DNA of 64,000 nucleotides from contig NZ_RHUM01000003.1 in NCBI RefSeq assembly GCF_003937915.1, positions 231,605-295,604 of the forward strand. Reading direction: 5' to 3'. This DNA comes from Erwinia sp. 198 (GTDB lineage: Bacteria; Pseudomonadota; Gammaproteobacteria; Enterobacterales; Enterobacteriaceae). This document shows, piece by piece, positions 26,426 to 35,578 of the stretch. Made by a program: the position numbers and the translations under genes. The notes below the pieces were generated by a model. That model worked only from the letters and a program-made list of their open reading frames with translations, was not told the origin of the DNA and made no database searches. Numbering within the stretch: position 1 is the first letter of the stretch; each line of letters starts with the position of its first letter.

Positions 26426-27532
26426 ATGACGCTGATAAACGCAGCCGTAGTTCGTGAAAAAGGCGGGGATTTTCTTATTGAGGAACTCATCCTTGATGAT
26501 CTACGCCCGCATGAGGTTTTGGTCAACGTAGTAGCTTGTGGTGTTTGTCACTCGGATCTGGTTATCCGCGATCAGGAGTATCCGGTGCCGCTGCCGATGG
26601 TGCTGGGTCATGAGGGCGCAGGAATTATTGAAAAGGTGGGCAATGCCGTTACGCACGTCCAGCCCGGCGACCATGTAGTGATGAGCTTTGGCGCCTGTGG
26701 CGTCTGCCGCAATTGCCTGGCAAAAAAACCTTTTTATTGCCTGACGTTTTATGAGCAAAATTTTAAAGGCAGCCGAATGGACGGCAGCCACTGCCATCAT
26801 ACTCATGATGGCGAGCCTGTCGGCGGCTCTTTTTTTGCGCAAAGCGCTTTCAGTAACTTCGCGCTGGTGCCTGAAACCAACGTCATCAAAATCCGCAAGG
26901 ATGTGCCGCTGGAGCTGATGGGGCCGCTTGGCTGTGGCATCCAGACGGGAGCAGGCGCAATAATCAACGTCCTGCAACCTGAGCCTGGCTCCTCTGTCGC
27001 TATTTTCGGAGCCGGTGCGGTTGGTCTTTCAGCCGCGCTTGCCGCTATAGCGCTGGACGTTGCGACGGTCATAATGATTGATATCAATGCCGAGCGCCTC
27101 GCTTTTGCCAAAACGCTGGGGGTGAGCCATACCATCAACAGTTTGGAGCAGGATCCTGTCACGGCGATTAACGCTATCCTCAGCCATGGCGTAGACTATT
27201 CGCTTGAATGTACCGGGCGCCCGGCCGTTTTCAGGCAGGCAGTTGAGGCATTAAGCACGCCCGGCGTATGTGGATTACTTGGCGCCGCACCGCTGGGTAC
27301 CGAAGTTACTCTGGATATGAGCACGTTGCTGTTTGGCCGGACGATACGCGGCATCGTCGAAGGAGAAAGCGTACCGGCCGAGTTTATTCCGCAGCTTATT
27401 GAGCTGTGGCATGACGGAAAATTTCCTTTTGAAAAGCTAATCAAACTGTATGACTTTACTGATATCAACAAAGCGGTAAAGGCAGCCGAAAGCGGCAGCG
27501 TAATCAAGCCTGTTCTCAGGATGATCCGATAG
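26426..27532 (+). CDS. Zinc-dependent NAD(P)+ alcohol dehydrogenase (class III / aryl-alcohol type)
   Basis: A medium-chain dehydrogenase of 368 residues. The catalytic zinc ligands are visible in VACGVCHSDL and GHEGAG near the N-terminus and in GPLGCGIQTGAGA mid-protein. The structural zinc is held by four cysteines spaced C-x2-C-x2-C-x7-C in GACGVCRNCLAKKPFYC. The Rossmann fold begins at AIFGAGAVGLSAALAA. The layout resembles aryl- or benzyl-alcohol dehydrogenases, but substrate is not readable from sequence. It has GGGAGC before the ATG. The neighbour upstream is the glycosyltransferase. Confidence 0.88.
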   Translation: MTLINAAVVREKGGDFLIEELILDDLRPHEVLVNVVACGVCHSDLVIRDQEYPVPLPMVLGHEGAGIIEKVGNAVTHVQPGDHVVMSFGACGVCRNCLAKKPFYCLTFYEQNFKGSRMDGSHCHHTHDGEPVGGSFFAQSAFSNFALVPETNVIKIRKDVPLELMGPLGCGIQTGAGAIINVLQPEPGSSVAIFGAGAVGLSAALAAIALDVATVIMIDINAERLAFAKTLGVSHTINSLEQDPVTAINAILSHGVDYSLECTGRPAVFRQAVEALSTPGVCGLLGAAPLGTEVTLDMSTLLFGRTIRGIVEGESVPAEFIPQLIELWHDGKFPFEKLIKLYDFTDINKAVKAAESGSVIKPVLRMIR

Positions 27533-27545
27533 CCCCTCTTTATAT

Positions 27546-27610
27546 CGTCTGTTTTCCTGCTGCTGAAGATAAGCGCGTTGACGCTGTTTTCCCGCTGCTG
27601 AAAACAGACG
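27546..27610 (+). repeat. Eleven-base perfect inverted repeat after the dehydrogenase gene
   Basis: CGTCTGTTTTC (27546-27556) and GAAAACAGACG (27600-27610) enclose 43 bases that contain a partial direct repeat of the same CTGTTTTC-CTGCTG motif. It starts 14 bases after the dehydrogenase stop. No T run follows, so it may be a processing or Rho-dependent 3' structure. Confidence 0.4.
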
Positions 27611-27710
27611 TCTTGCCGCGCGCTTGTGCCCGTTCACTGCCAGATGACTGGCTGCTCACCAGCGACGTCGCCGCAAAATATAGCCTTCTCTAAACCTTCA
27701 AACTATGTAA

Positions 27711-27732
27711 AAAGTGTGATGACGATCACTTT
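27711..27732. promoter_or_regulatory. CRP-like binding site upstream of sotB
   Basis: TGTGA (27715-27719), six bases, then TCACT (27726-27730), with AAAG and TTT flanks: one base short of the ideal CRP palindrome half-sites. It is centred 75 bp upstream of the sotB start codon. Confidence 0.7.
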
Positions 27733-27736
27733 CGGA

Positions 27737-27764
27737 TTGAATTTTATGCGGTCGGCTCTAGAAT
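27737..27764 (+). promoter_or_regulatory. Candidate promoter of sotB
   Basis: TTGAAT (27737-27742) and TAGAAT (27759-27764) are 16 bases apart. The CRP-like box would then be centred near -48, which is neither of the classical activation positions, so either the promoter assignment or the activation model may be wrong. Confidence 0.45.
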
Positions 27765-27796
27765 GACGCGTTTTGAGTTTTGCGGAGCAGAAGCCT

Positions 27797-29017
27797 ATGA
27801 CTGATATGAACACCGTTACCGTTTCACGCAAAGTTGCCTGGTCACGCGTTCTGGCTTTGGCTGTTGCTGCGTTTATCTTTAATACCACGGAATATATGCC
27901 TGTCGGCCTGCTCTCCGATATCGGCCACAGCTTCGGCATGGAGTCGGCGCAGGCGGGCATTATGCTGACTATCTATGCGTGGATTGTGGCGCTGATGTCG
28001 CTGCCGCTGATGCTGATGACCAGCAATACCGATCGGCGCGTGCTGTTGATTGCGATCTTTGGCCTGTTTACCTTTAGCCATGTGCTGGCCTTTTTCGCCT
28101 GGAGCTTCGACGTGCTGCTGCTGAGCCGCGCGGGCGTAGCGCTGGCCCATGCGCTGTTCTGGTCTATCACCGCATCACTGGCGGTCAGGCTGGCCCCGCC
28201 GGGTAAAAGAGCGCAGGCGCTGAGCCTGATTGCGACCGCTACCGCGCTGGCTTCCGTGCTGGGCCTGCCGCTGGGCAGAATTATCGGTCAGGCCTTCGGC
28301 TGGCGCAGCACCTTCCTGGCCATTGGCGTCGGGGCTTTAGTGCTGCTGGGTCTGATTTTAAAAATTATGCCGCGCGTGCCGTCGGAGCATACCGGCTCGC
28401 TGAAAAGCCTGCCGGATCTGCTGCGCCGCCCTGCGCTGGTGGGCCTTTACGTGCTGGCCGTCGCCGTGGTGACCGCGCACTTTACCGCGTTTACCTACAT
28501 TGAACCTTTTGTCGAGAAAGTAGCCGGCTTTGACCAAAGCTTTGCCACGCTTCTGCTGCTGATTTTTGGTATTGCGGGCATTACCGGCAGCATTATTTTT
28601 GGCAAGAGCGGCGAAAAACGCCTGTCGCCGCTGCTGACCGGCTCTATCGCACTGCTGTCGCTTTGCCTGCTGCTGCTGGCGGCGGTTGCGGCCAGCAAGG
28701 CCGGCCTGATTGCGCTGGGGCTGTTCTGGGGCATGGCCTTTATGATGATCGGCATGGGAATGCAAATGAAAGTGCTGACGCTGGCACCGGACGCCACCGA
28801 TGTCGCTATGGCGATGTTCTCCGGCATATTTAATATTGGTATCGGCGCAGGCGCGCTGTTGGGCAATAAGGTTAGCCTGGATCTTTCCATGTCCTCAGTG
28901 GGCTATATCGGCGCTATACCTGCCGTCGCGGCGCTGGGACTGGCGGTGGCGATCTTCCGCAAGACGAAAGAGCAGCCGTCCCCCCATGAAGGCAGCGTGA
29001 TCACCGAAGTGAAATAA
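27797..29017 (+). CDS. sotB: MFS sugar efflux transporter SotB (YdeA)
   Basis: SotB is an inner-membrane DHA1-family exporter that in E. coli pumps out arabinose, IPTG and other sugars. The 406 residues (E. coli 396) have 12 predicted helices. Typical stretches are SRKVAW at the N-terminus, [15 protein letters not shown] in helix 1, [38 protein letters not shown] and [20 protein letters not shown]. Start ATG 27797 (MTDMNTV) has GGAG nine bases upstream; the next ATG at 27806 is possible. The gene is single, with its own terminator. Confidence 0.9.
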   Translation: MTDMNTVTVSRKVAWSRVLALAVAAFIFNTTEYMPVGLLSDIGHSFGMESAQAGIMLTIYAWIVALMSLPLMLMTSNTDRRVLLIAIFGLFTFSHVLAFFAWSFDVLLLSRAGVALAHALFWSITASLAVRLAPPGKRAQALSLIATATALASVLGLPLGRIIGQAFGWRSTFLAIGVGALVLLGLILKIMPRVPSEHTGSLKSLPDLLRRPALVGLYVLAVAVVTAHFTAFTYIEPFVEKVAGFDQSFATLLLLIFGIAGITGSIIFGKSGEKRLSPLLTGSIALLSLCLLLLAAVAASKAGLIALGLFWGMAFMMIGMGMQMKVLTLAPDATDVAMAMFSGIFNIGIGAGALLGNKVSLDLSMSSVGYIGAIPAVAALGLAVAIFRKTKEQPSPHEGSVITEVK

Positions 29018-29021
29018 ACTC

Positions 29022-29048
29022 AGGGCGCAGTAATCTGCGCCCTTTTTT
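29022..29048 (+). terminator. Intrinsic terminator of sotB
   Basis: AGGGCGCA pairs with TGCGCCCT around GTAATC, followed by TTTTT. It starts five bases after the stop codon. Confidence 0.92.
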
Positions 29049-29093
29049 ACGGCTGCTGCGGCGCACTGCCAGCAACCACCCTGCCGTTCGCGC

Positions 29094-30167
29094 TTAGCCG
29101 TTAGGCAGCACCTTCTTTTTCTCCCTGAACAGAATAAGGTTCCTCAGCGTATCTCTGACGGCCGGTTCAATATATTTAGTGATCAGCCAGGCAACCAGAT
29201 AAAGCGCGGCTACTACCGCTATCGGCATAAAGCCCATCACGTAATCGCTGCTGATATGACGCTCCAGCTTCCTTAAGGTAGCGATCAGCATGTTTTCATG
29301 CAGCAGATAGATGGTGTAGCTGATAAAGCCGGTGAGCGTCAGGAACCTGCCTGACAGCATGCGTTCTACGAGCCGGCTATAAAAGCTGACGATAAAAAGC
29401 GCCAGCATTAGCAGCAGCGGTAAAATAACGATATAGCCATTGTTTTTGATGTAATAACTGAAGTTGATCAGTACCGCCACCAGCACCAGGGCGTAATGGA
29501 ATTTGGCGTCGCGCTGATGCAGCCGTTCATACACCAGGCAACCGATCATAAACCACGAGTAGTGGATAAAGCCGAACTTGGAGATAAAATCCGCAATGGC
29601 CGGATGACCAATCATTTTAAAGGCGGAGGCGCCCGCTACCAGAAACATCGGCACCAGCAGCGAAGGCAGGCAGTATTTTCTGCCCAACGTAAAGTAGACG
29701 GCACCGATAAAGATATAAAACGCGGCTTCAACGTAAAGCGACCAGAACGATCCTTCCAGCGGTTTGACGGACATACCGGTCAAATACTGGAGTATCTCCG
29801 GGCTGATAAAAGTCAGGCCCGGAATGGCATTGGCCGGATGCGGCACGCCGAGCGGTCTTTCGCTAAATAAGCTGGCCGTAGCGAAGATCAGTAGCGTCAC
29901 TATCAGCATGGCCGGGAAGAGCCGCAGCCAGCGCTTAAACATAAAGTTTATAAAGCTTTTTGATTTATCCAGGGTCATAAAAATAACGAACCCGGAAATC
30001 ATAAAGAACAGCGGTACGCCCAGATAGCCCCAGGCGAATAAAGGAAAATCCTTAGTAAACGAAACGTATCCCAGATATTCAGGCCATCTGGCCCAGGCAT
30101 GAAAGCCGATCACCAGCAGTATTGCCAGTCCTCGCATTCCATCCAGGTGTTTTATTCGCGTTTCCAT
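29094..30167 (-). CDS. Acyltransferase family 3 membrane protein (OafA/OPGC-like)
   Basis: An integral membrane O-acyltransferase of 357 residues with about ten helices. The N-terminus has the family marks HLDGMRGLAILLVIGFHAW, with the catalytic-type histidine, and later PLFFMISGFVIFMTL and RWLRLFPAMLI. GSFWSLYVEAAFYIF is the conserved W-L-E region. Enzymes of this family add acetyl or other acyl groups to O-antigen, exopolysaccharide, glucans or other surface glycans; the target here is unknown. The start ATG 30165-30167 has AGAGGT five bases upstream; an extension upstream is rejected. No glycan cluster lies next to it. Confidence 0.88.
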   Translation of the reverse strand: METRIKHLDGMRGLAILLVIGFHAWARWPEYLGYVSFTKDFPLFAWGYLGVPLFFMISGFVIFMTLDKSKSFINFMFKRWLRLFPAMLIVTLLIFATASLFSERPLGVPHPANAIPGLTFISPEILQYLTGMSVKPLEGSFWSLYVEAAFYIFIGAVYFTLGRKYCLPSLLVPMFLVAGASAFKMIGHPAIADFISKFGFIHYSWFMIGCLVYERLHQRDAKFHYALVLVAVLINFSYYIKNNGYIVILPLLLMLALFIVSFYSRLVERMLSGRFLTLTGFISYTIYLLHENMLIATLRKLERHISSDYVMGFMPIAVVAALYLVAWLITKYIEPAVRDTLRNLILFREKKKVLPNG

Positions 30168-30854
30168 GGTGACCTCTGATAACCTAAAACAACAAAAGCG
30201 GCACCATAGCACTCATAAACAACACTTAACACATGAGAGGAGTCTTAGAAAAGGAGATGGCAGAGCAACCGCACGTGGAAGAAACAGGGTTGCGATAAAA
30301 TCACCTTAATTTTAAATAACTTACAAATAACAGCAAAACTAAACGCAAGTCGTCGCCTCTTACCGGAAAGTTCTGAAAAAGCGCCACCTGACTGTAAACG
30401 TTTACAACCCACCCTTTTTGTCCGCCTTTCTGCTCGTTCAGATAGCGAAAATAACCATTTTCGCCGCTTTAATATCCCGCTGATTAATTATTATCAGAAA
30501 TTCTCAACTAATGGTTACTGAGATACCAGCCAGAGCAAGCAGTATTGTGGGTTAGCGCTGATACAGGCTTGTACAGCTTCTTACCCCCTTCAGGGGAGCA
30601 AAGTTCAGAGTTCAGGCCAGCGTTTTCAACGCGCTGTGGCGATCCTGAGACCGATTATAAATCGTTAGAAAGTAGCTAATTTATTTTAAATGCCTTAACC
30701 AGAAAGCCGCTGAGGAAGCGCCTCCGCCATAAAGCACACTTCTCCCCGGCCCGGTTGGCATTAGCCTTAATCTTAAAGCCAGACGCTGCAACAAAACTGT
30801 CATCTTCCTGACATAGGCTGAACCTACACTTTTGAGGCAGTAACAGGTAACCCA
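30168..30854. other. 687-base intergenic region, mostly AT-rich
   Basis: No credible gene. It contains a 14-base palindrome (30393-30406, listed separately) and a small C/G hairpin near 30584-30597 (CCCC-TTCA-GGGG). Promoters of the divergent acyltransferase and small-protein genes must lie here but are not clear to me. Confidence 0.45.
30393..30406. promoter_or_regulatory. Possible LacI/GalR-family operator
   Basis: TGTAAACGTTTACA is a perfect 14-base palindrome with the central CG typical of LacI-family operators, closest in look to GalR/GalS boxes. It lies 226 bp upstream of the acyltransferase start. No regulator gene of this family is in the window. Confidence 0.4.
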
Positions 30855-31061
30855 ATGGCAATCATTAAGGCAAGAAATTACAGGGACGCTGAAGAGATGC
30901 TGCAGTCCGGTATCAGCAAGGTCGAACTGGCCTATGACATTGACAGCGATGATTTTTTTCGGTTCGCCAGCCACTGGTGCGATCGCGGCGCGAAGATTTC
31001 CCGCGGCAATAAGCACTTTGTTGTTTCATTGAAAGGGCTGCACATTCCTCCCAATAAGTAA
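30855..31061 (+). CDS. Small hypothetical protein
   Basis: I do not recognise this family. The 68 residues look like a folded cytoplasmic alpha/beta protein: MAIIKARNYRDAEEMLQSG, then VELAYDIDSDDFFRFASHWC, then GAKISRGNKHFVVSLKGL. No signal peptide or membrane segment is seen. AGGTAA lies seven bases before the ATG. It is followed 70 bases on by the phosphopantetheinyl transferase gene on the same strand; a shared transcript is possible. Codon use is ordinary for the genome. Confidence 0.6.
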   Translation: MAIIKARNYRDAEEMLQSGISKVELAYDIDSDDFFRFASHWCDRGAKISRGNKHFVVSLKGLHIPPNK

Positions 31062-31131
31062 CCTGCGCCGCGCTTTACTCCCGGTACGCTAACCTGCTTA
31101 AATTCTCTTTTTTGATTAACAGGCAGAAAAA

Positions 31132-31899
31132 ATGCGTTCTGATTGGCTCAACAGACCGGCACAAAGCGAACCGGCGCTTTTGTCGGGCGCCACCTTGCCC
31201 AAAGATCGGTTTTTAACCGCGTCCGTTAGTTCACGTCTGGCAGAACATTCTGATGTTCTGCTGGTACAGGCTCGCTACGATCTGGCTTATTACAGCGACC
31301 AACTGTTCACCGACTACCGCCTGCCCTTCCCTGCTCACCTGCATAAAGCCGTGGCGAAACGCCAGGCGGAATACCTTGCCAGCCGCCTGTGCGTGCGTGC
31401 GGCGCTGCGTCAGTTTGGTTTTAACGATTTTCTGCTGACTAACGATGCCGACCGCGCGCCGGTCTGGCCAGAAGGAATAATGGGTTCACTTTCGCATACC
31501 CGCGCCTGCATTAGTCTGCTGCTGGCCGATAAGGCGACGGGAAAGCAGCCCGGCGTGGATTGTGAAGAGATTATGCGGCCCGAAGCGGCGGAAGAGATGC
31601 GTGAGATGATTATTAACGAGCGCGAGTACGGCATTTTACAGAGCAGCGGCGTGCCCTTCGCGACCGCGCTCACCGCCGCTTTTTCCCTCAAGGAGAGTCT
31701 GTATAAGGCGCTGTTCCCGCTTTTCCGCCAGTTTATGCATTTCAACGAAGCGGAAATCATCGCTTGCCGGGCAGGACTAACCGGCGTCACGCTGCGGCTG
31801 AACCGGGCCTTATCGCCACGCTTTCCCGTCGGCACGCTGTTTACCGGCTGCGTGGCGCTGGCTGAAGGGCAGCTGACCAGCTGGGTCATCGTCACGTAG
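31132..31899 (+). CDS. 4'-phosphopantetheinyl transferase (EntD type)
   Basis: The enzyme moves the 4'-phosphopantetheine arm from coenzyme A to carrier proteins of non-ribosomal peptide or polyketide synthesis. The 255 residues have the EntD-group motifs: the substrate-binding stretch WPEGIMGSLSHT, the magnesium-binding GVDCEE (usually G-V/I-D-x-E) and FSLKESLYKALFP. No carrier protein, siderophore or peptide synthetase gene is in the window, so its client lies elsewhere. It is convergent with yojI, a peptide exporter, with only 71 bases between. Confidence 0.88.
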   Translation: MRSDWLNRPAQSEPALLSGATLPKDRFLTASVSSRLAEHSDVLLVQARYDLAYYSDQLFTDYRLPFPAHLHKAVAKRQAEYLASRLCVRAALRQFGFNDFLLTNDADRAPVWPEGIMGSLSHTRACISLLLADKATGKQPGVDCEEIMRPEAAEEMREMIINEREYGILQSSGVPFATALTAAFSLKESLYKALFPLFRQFMHFNEAEIIACRAGLTGVTLRLNRALSPRFPVGTLFTGCVALAEGQLTSWVIVT

Positions 31900-31970
31900 G
31901 CGACCAATAAGCCCGCTGGCCCATATTAAGCCACAGCCGGCCTGAGTGACGGCAAGCCGCCGTCGGCGGA

Positions 31971-33620
31971 CTAATCGGTACCGGTACGCTTTACTGCATC
32001 CAGCGTAGCCCGATCGCGCGCTTCCCCGATCAGCTCGCCTAGTTTTCCCTCACGCATTTCCAGCAGCCTGTCGGCGTGCAGAAAATAGTGGTCGTCATGG
32101 CTGATGGCGACAACGGTTTTGCCCATCTCTTTCAGCCACGGCAGCAGCTCGCGGTAGAAGATGCGGCGGAAATGCGGATCCTGATCGGCGGCCCATTCGT
32201 CCAGCAGCAAAATATCGCGCTGCTCCGCCGTAGCAAGCAGCATCGCCAGACGCTTGCTCTGCCCTTTGGACAGTTTAAGGTTCAGCACCCGGTTGCCTTC
32301 CAGCTTGAGTTTATCCTGCATATGCAGGCGCTCCAGCCACAGCTGTACCTGAGCCGGATCGGCTGGCTCGCCGCTGGCGTCGATCAGGCGGTCAAACAGA
32401 TGAACATCGGTAAAGATAGCGGAGAAAAGGCGTCGATAGTCCGCCATCTCCGTTGCCGCCACCGGTACACCGTCCAGCAGGATTTGCCCTGATACCGGCT
32501 GGTACAGTCCGGTCAGCAGCATCGCCAGCGTGGATTTGCCGCTGCCGTTGCCGCCGATCAGAAAGACCAGCTCGCCGCGTTTTAGCGTCATGTCGATCGG
32601 GCCGACGGCAAAGCCGCCGTCGCCATAGTGAAACACCACATCGCGCAGCTCCAGGGTTTGCCACGCGCGCGCGGCGGCGGGCTGCTCAAAGCTTTCCTGG
32701 TAAGCCGCCAGCCTGAAGGTATGGAGCTTGTTAAAGGCGACCTGGGCGCTCAGCAGCGTAGGCAGCGCGCCGACGGCGGAAAGCAGCGGCGTGCGCAGAA
32801 ACAGCAGCGTAAGCGAATAGGTCGCCGCCACCGCCGTATTCGCCCAGCCCAGGCCGTTAGCCATAAAGAAGACCAGCCCGATGGCGCCCAGCATCATAAT
32901 ATTCGACCAGTTCACCGCGCTGAGATGAAAAGTATCGGCGCGCACAATATGGTGGCGCCAGGCGCGAGCGTCTTCCTGATAAACCGTCTCGTAAATTTGC
33001 TGCGCGCGCTGGCGGTTAAGCGCCAGCTCTTTGCGCCCTTCGATAATGGTCTGATAGTCGACGTAAAGCGCGTCTTCAAGCTCGCGCAGCTTCGCCAGAT
33101 GGCGATAGACCCTGGAGACCAGCAGCCAGCCGCCAACGATGGTGATGGTCAGCCAGAGGGTGGTGATCAGCAGCATTTTCGGCGACAGCCAGGCCAGGTA
33201 AGCGGCCGAACCCAGGGTCAGGATCGCGCCCTGAATCAGCTCGGGCAGGCGCACAAAGGCGAGGGTAATGCTGCGGACGTCGCTGGTCAGTGCGGCCAGC
33301 AGCTGGGCGCTGCCGATCTGTTCGATACGTTCGATCTGGGTATCCAGAATGCGTCGAATAAACTCACCGCGCAGCCGGTAAACAAAATGGTGGCCGAGCA
33401 GCGTCAGCGCCAGCTGCGAGGCCAGGGTCACCGCCATCAGCAGCAGCAGCAGCCCAAAGAAAGACGGCAGCAGCCAGACGCCGGCGTTCAGCGAAACAAT
33501 CAGCTCGCGGTTGATAAAGGCGATCAGCCCGATACCGAGCGCGGCGCTCAGTAAACTGAGGCCAATTACCAGCACAAAAGGCCAGCGATACTGGCGGTAA
33601 ACGACGCGAAGCAACTCCAT
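31971..33620 (-). CDS. yojI: ABC exporter YojI (cyclic peptide / microcin J25 efflux)
   Basis: YojI is an inner-membrane half-transporter that fuses six helices (residues about 15-290) to an ATPase domain (about 330-540). In E. coli it exports microcin J25 together with TolC. The 549 residues (E. coli 547) have Walker [12 protein letters not shown], the divergent signature [12 protein letters not shown] in place of LSGGQ, Walker [14 protein letters not shown] and the H-loop [11 protein letters not shown]. The SxGQ signature and DEWAADQD are typical of the cyclic peptide/SyrD group. The alkB gene lies 71 bases upstream on the same strand. Confidence 0.93.
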   Translation of the reverse strand: MELLRVVYRQYRWPFVLVIGLSLLSAALGIGLIAFINRELIVSLNAGVWLLPSFFGLLLLLMAVTLASQLALTLLGHHFVYRLRGEFIRRILDTQIERIEQIGSAQLLAALTSDVRSITLAFVRLPELIQGAILTLGSAAYLAWLSPKMLLITTLWLTITIVGGWLLVSRVYRHLAKLRELEDALYVDYQTIIEGRKELALNRQRAQQIYETVYQEDARAWRHHIVRADTFHLSAVNWSNIMMLGAIGLVFFMANGLGWANTAVAATYSLTLLFLRTPLLSAVGALPTLLSAQVAFNKLHTFRLAAYQESFEQPAAARAWQTLELRDVVFHYGDGGFAVGPIDMTLKRGELVFLIGGNGSGKSTLAMLLTGLYQPVSGQILLDGVPVAATEMADYRRLFSAIFTDVHLFDRLIDASGEPADPAQVQLWLERLHMQDKLKLEGNRVLNLKLSKGQSKRLAMLLATAEQRDILLLDEWAADQDPHFRRIFYRELLPWLKEMGKTVVAISHDDHYFLHADRLLEMREGKLGELIGEARDRATLDAVKRTGTD

Positions 33621-33691
33621 AACACTATCCCATTATTCTGAGCAGCCTGCAGTTTAATGAGAAGCGGGACGATAGCAATAATAATTCTCGT

Positions 33692-34336
33692 TTACCGAAA
33701 AGCGCGCCGGAAGGTCAGATTATAGCGAAACGCGCCGGTGGCCGGATGGCTGCCTGCTTTTAACGGCAGGATGCCGTGATAGCGCAGGCGCGACGGCCCG
33801 CCCCAGACCACCACGTCGCCATGCTCCAGCAGCACGCGCTGCACCGCGTCGCCCCGCCCGAAGCCGCCAAACTGAAACACGGCGGGCAGACCCAGAGAAA
33901 CAGAAACGATAGGCTGGCGCATATCCTGTTCGTCTTTGTCCTGATGCAGGCTGAGCTTCGCCGCCGGCGCGTAGCGGTTGATCAGGCAGGCATCGGGCTG
34001 AAAATGGGGAAAACCGGCTTCTTCCGCGCAGGCCATCGCCAGCTGACGAAAGCGATCCGGCATCGCCGGCCAGCGCTGGCCGCTAACGCTGTCGTATTCG
34101 CTGTACTGATAGCCGCGCGCGTCCGTCGACCAGCCGAAATCGCCGCAGTTGGTCATCGCCACCGACATGCGGTGTCCGCCCGGCGTAATGCGGTGATGAA
34201 AAGGATTTCGCGCGGCGATATCGTCAACCAGCGCCAGCAGCGCTGCCGCCTCGTCCCGCGCGCGCCGACGCAGGATAGCCGCCCCTTCCGCCAGCGGCTC
34301 CAGCCAGGGCGTCTCTTCACTAAATAAATCCAGCAT
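33692..34336 (-). CDS. alkB: Alpha-ketoglutarate-dependent DNA repair dioxygenase AlkB
   Basis: AlkB removes methyl groups from 1-methyladenine and 3-methylcytosine in DNA and RNA by iron- and oxoglutarate-dependent oxidation. The 214 residues (E. coli 216) keep all key motifs: the substrate region MSVAMTNCGDFGW and YQYSEYDSVSGQRWPAMP, iron ligands in LHQDKDE (His and Asp) and RYHGILP (His), and the oxoglutarate arginines in FRYNLTFR. It begins 40 bases after the apbE stop. In E. coli alkB follows ada in one operon; ada is absent here. Confidence 0.96.
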   Translation of the reverse strand: MLDLFSEETPWLEPLAEGAAILRRRARDEAAALLALVDDIAARNPFHHRITPGGHRMSVAMTNCGDFGWSTDARGYQYSEYDSVSGQRWPAMPDRFRQLAMACAEEAGFPHFQPDACLINRYAPAAKLSLHQDKDEQDMRQPIVSVSLGLPAVFQFGGFGRGDAVQRVLLEHGDVVVWGGPSRLRYHGILPLKAGSHPATGAFRYNLTFRRAFR

Positions 34337-34376
34337 AAAAGCTCCTTAGCGGGCCGTTGCCCGTGAGTAAATGCCG

Positions 34377-35423
34377 CTATTGCGCTTCCGGCACCAGAAA
34401 AGCGCTGAACTGCGGCGACATCCAGCTGCTAAAGCCGTTACCCTGCTTCACAATCAGATAAACCGCCAGCTGTTCGCGCAGCGCCAGCGCCTTCGCCTGC
34501 TCTTCGCCGAGCACCATCAAGCCGGTATCCCAGCCGTCCGCTTCCAGCGCGGTGGTCGCGATCACCGTTGCGGAAACCAGCTTGTGCTGGATCGGCTCGC
34601 CGGTGGTCGGATCGATCACATGCGAAATGCGTTTGCCGTTCAGCTCATAATAGTTACGATAGCTGCCGGAGGTGCTGATGCCGTGCCCCTGAAGATCCAC
34701 CACCGCCTGCACCGCGTTTTCTTTATCGGTAGGCTTCTGGATCGCTACTTTCCACGCCTTGCCTTCGGCGTTTTTGCCGCGCGTCAGCACTGCGCCGCCA
34801 ACGGAAACCAGGTAGTTATTGATCCCCTCTTTTTCCAGCAGGCGCGCCAGATGATCGGTGGCGAACCCTTCTCCCATAGTGGACAGATCGACATAAAGAT
34901 CCGGCAGATCCTTTTGCAGATAAGCCCCTTCGCTGCGCTGGATAACACGCAGATGCTGCAGGCCGGTCAGCGCACGCGCCGCCGCAATCTGCGCCTGTGT
35001 CGGCACGGTAGCAGGCTGTTTGGCAGGGCCAAACCCCCACAGATTGACCAGCGGCCCGACGGTGATATCCATCTTGCCGTGCGTTTTCTGGCCGATGCGC
35101 AGCGCCATAGTGACGATGTCCGCCATATTGTCGCTGACCGGCTGCGGGTCGCTGCCGCGATACTGATTAAAGCGCGAAAGCACCGAATCGGCTTTCCAGG
35201 TCGACAGCTCCCGATCGTCATTATCCAGCTGCTGCTGCACCGCTTTTTGCAGATTTTCTTTCAGCCCGGGGTCAACGTTGGCGAGGCTAACCCTCCAGAA
35301 TGTTCCCATAGTGCGTCCTTCCAGCACCATGGCCGACGCGCCAACGGTTTCACGATGACGGTCACAGCCGGAAACCAGGATAAATGCTGCCATAACAGGA
35401 TAGTACAGCCATTTCTTCTTCAT
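34377..35423 (-). CDS. apbE: FAD:protein FMN transferase ApbE, lipoprotein
   Basis: ApbE attaches FMN to threonine residues of periplasmic-facing flavoproteins such as NqrB, NqrC and RnfG. The ATG at 35421-35423 gives 348 residues (E. coli 351). It starts with lipoprotein signal MKKKWLYYPVMAAFILVSGC, lipidated Cys20. Family marks are EGRTMGTFWRV, DITVGPLVNLWGFGP, VDLSTMGEGFATDHLA, GGAVLTRGKN, GISTSGSYRNYY and SHVIDPTTGEPI. A TTG seven codons upstream is less likely. alkB follows 40 bases downstream. Confidence 0.95.
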   Translation of the reverse strand: MKKKWLYYPVMAAFILVSGCDRHRETVGASAMVLEGRTMGTFWRVSLANVDPGLKENLQKAVQQQLDNDDRELSTWKADSVLSRFNQYRGSDPQPVSDNMADIVTMALRIGQKTHGKMDITVGPLVNLWGFGPAKQPATVPTQAQIAAARALTGLQHLRVIQRSEGAYLQKDLPDLYVDLSTMGEGFATDHLARLLEKEGINNYLVSVGGAVLTRGKNAEGKAWKVAIQKPTDKENAVQAVVDLQGHGISTSGSYRNYYELNGKRISHVIDPTTGEPIQHKLVSATVIATTALEADGWDTGLMVLGEEQAKALALREQLAVYLIVKQGNGFSSWMSPQFSAFLVPEAQ

Positions 35424-35578
35424 ATTACGCAAATTTCCCTGCAATAGTTTTGGTCCTGAAAGCGTGAAAATGCAGCATGGCGCCGAACCTGGCGGGGTTG
35501 ATCTTCTGGCGGATGCTACTCAGTATACCCGTTGAACCCACTTTACCGCGGCGCTTTGCCGCAATAATGGAGGTCTTT

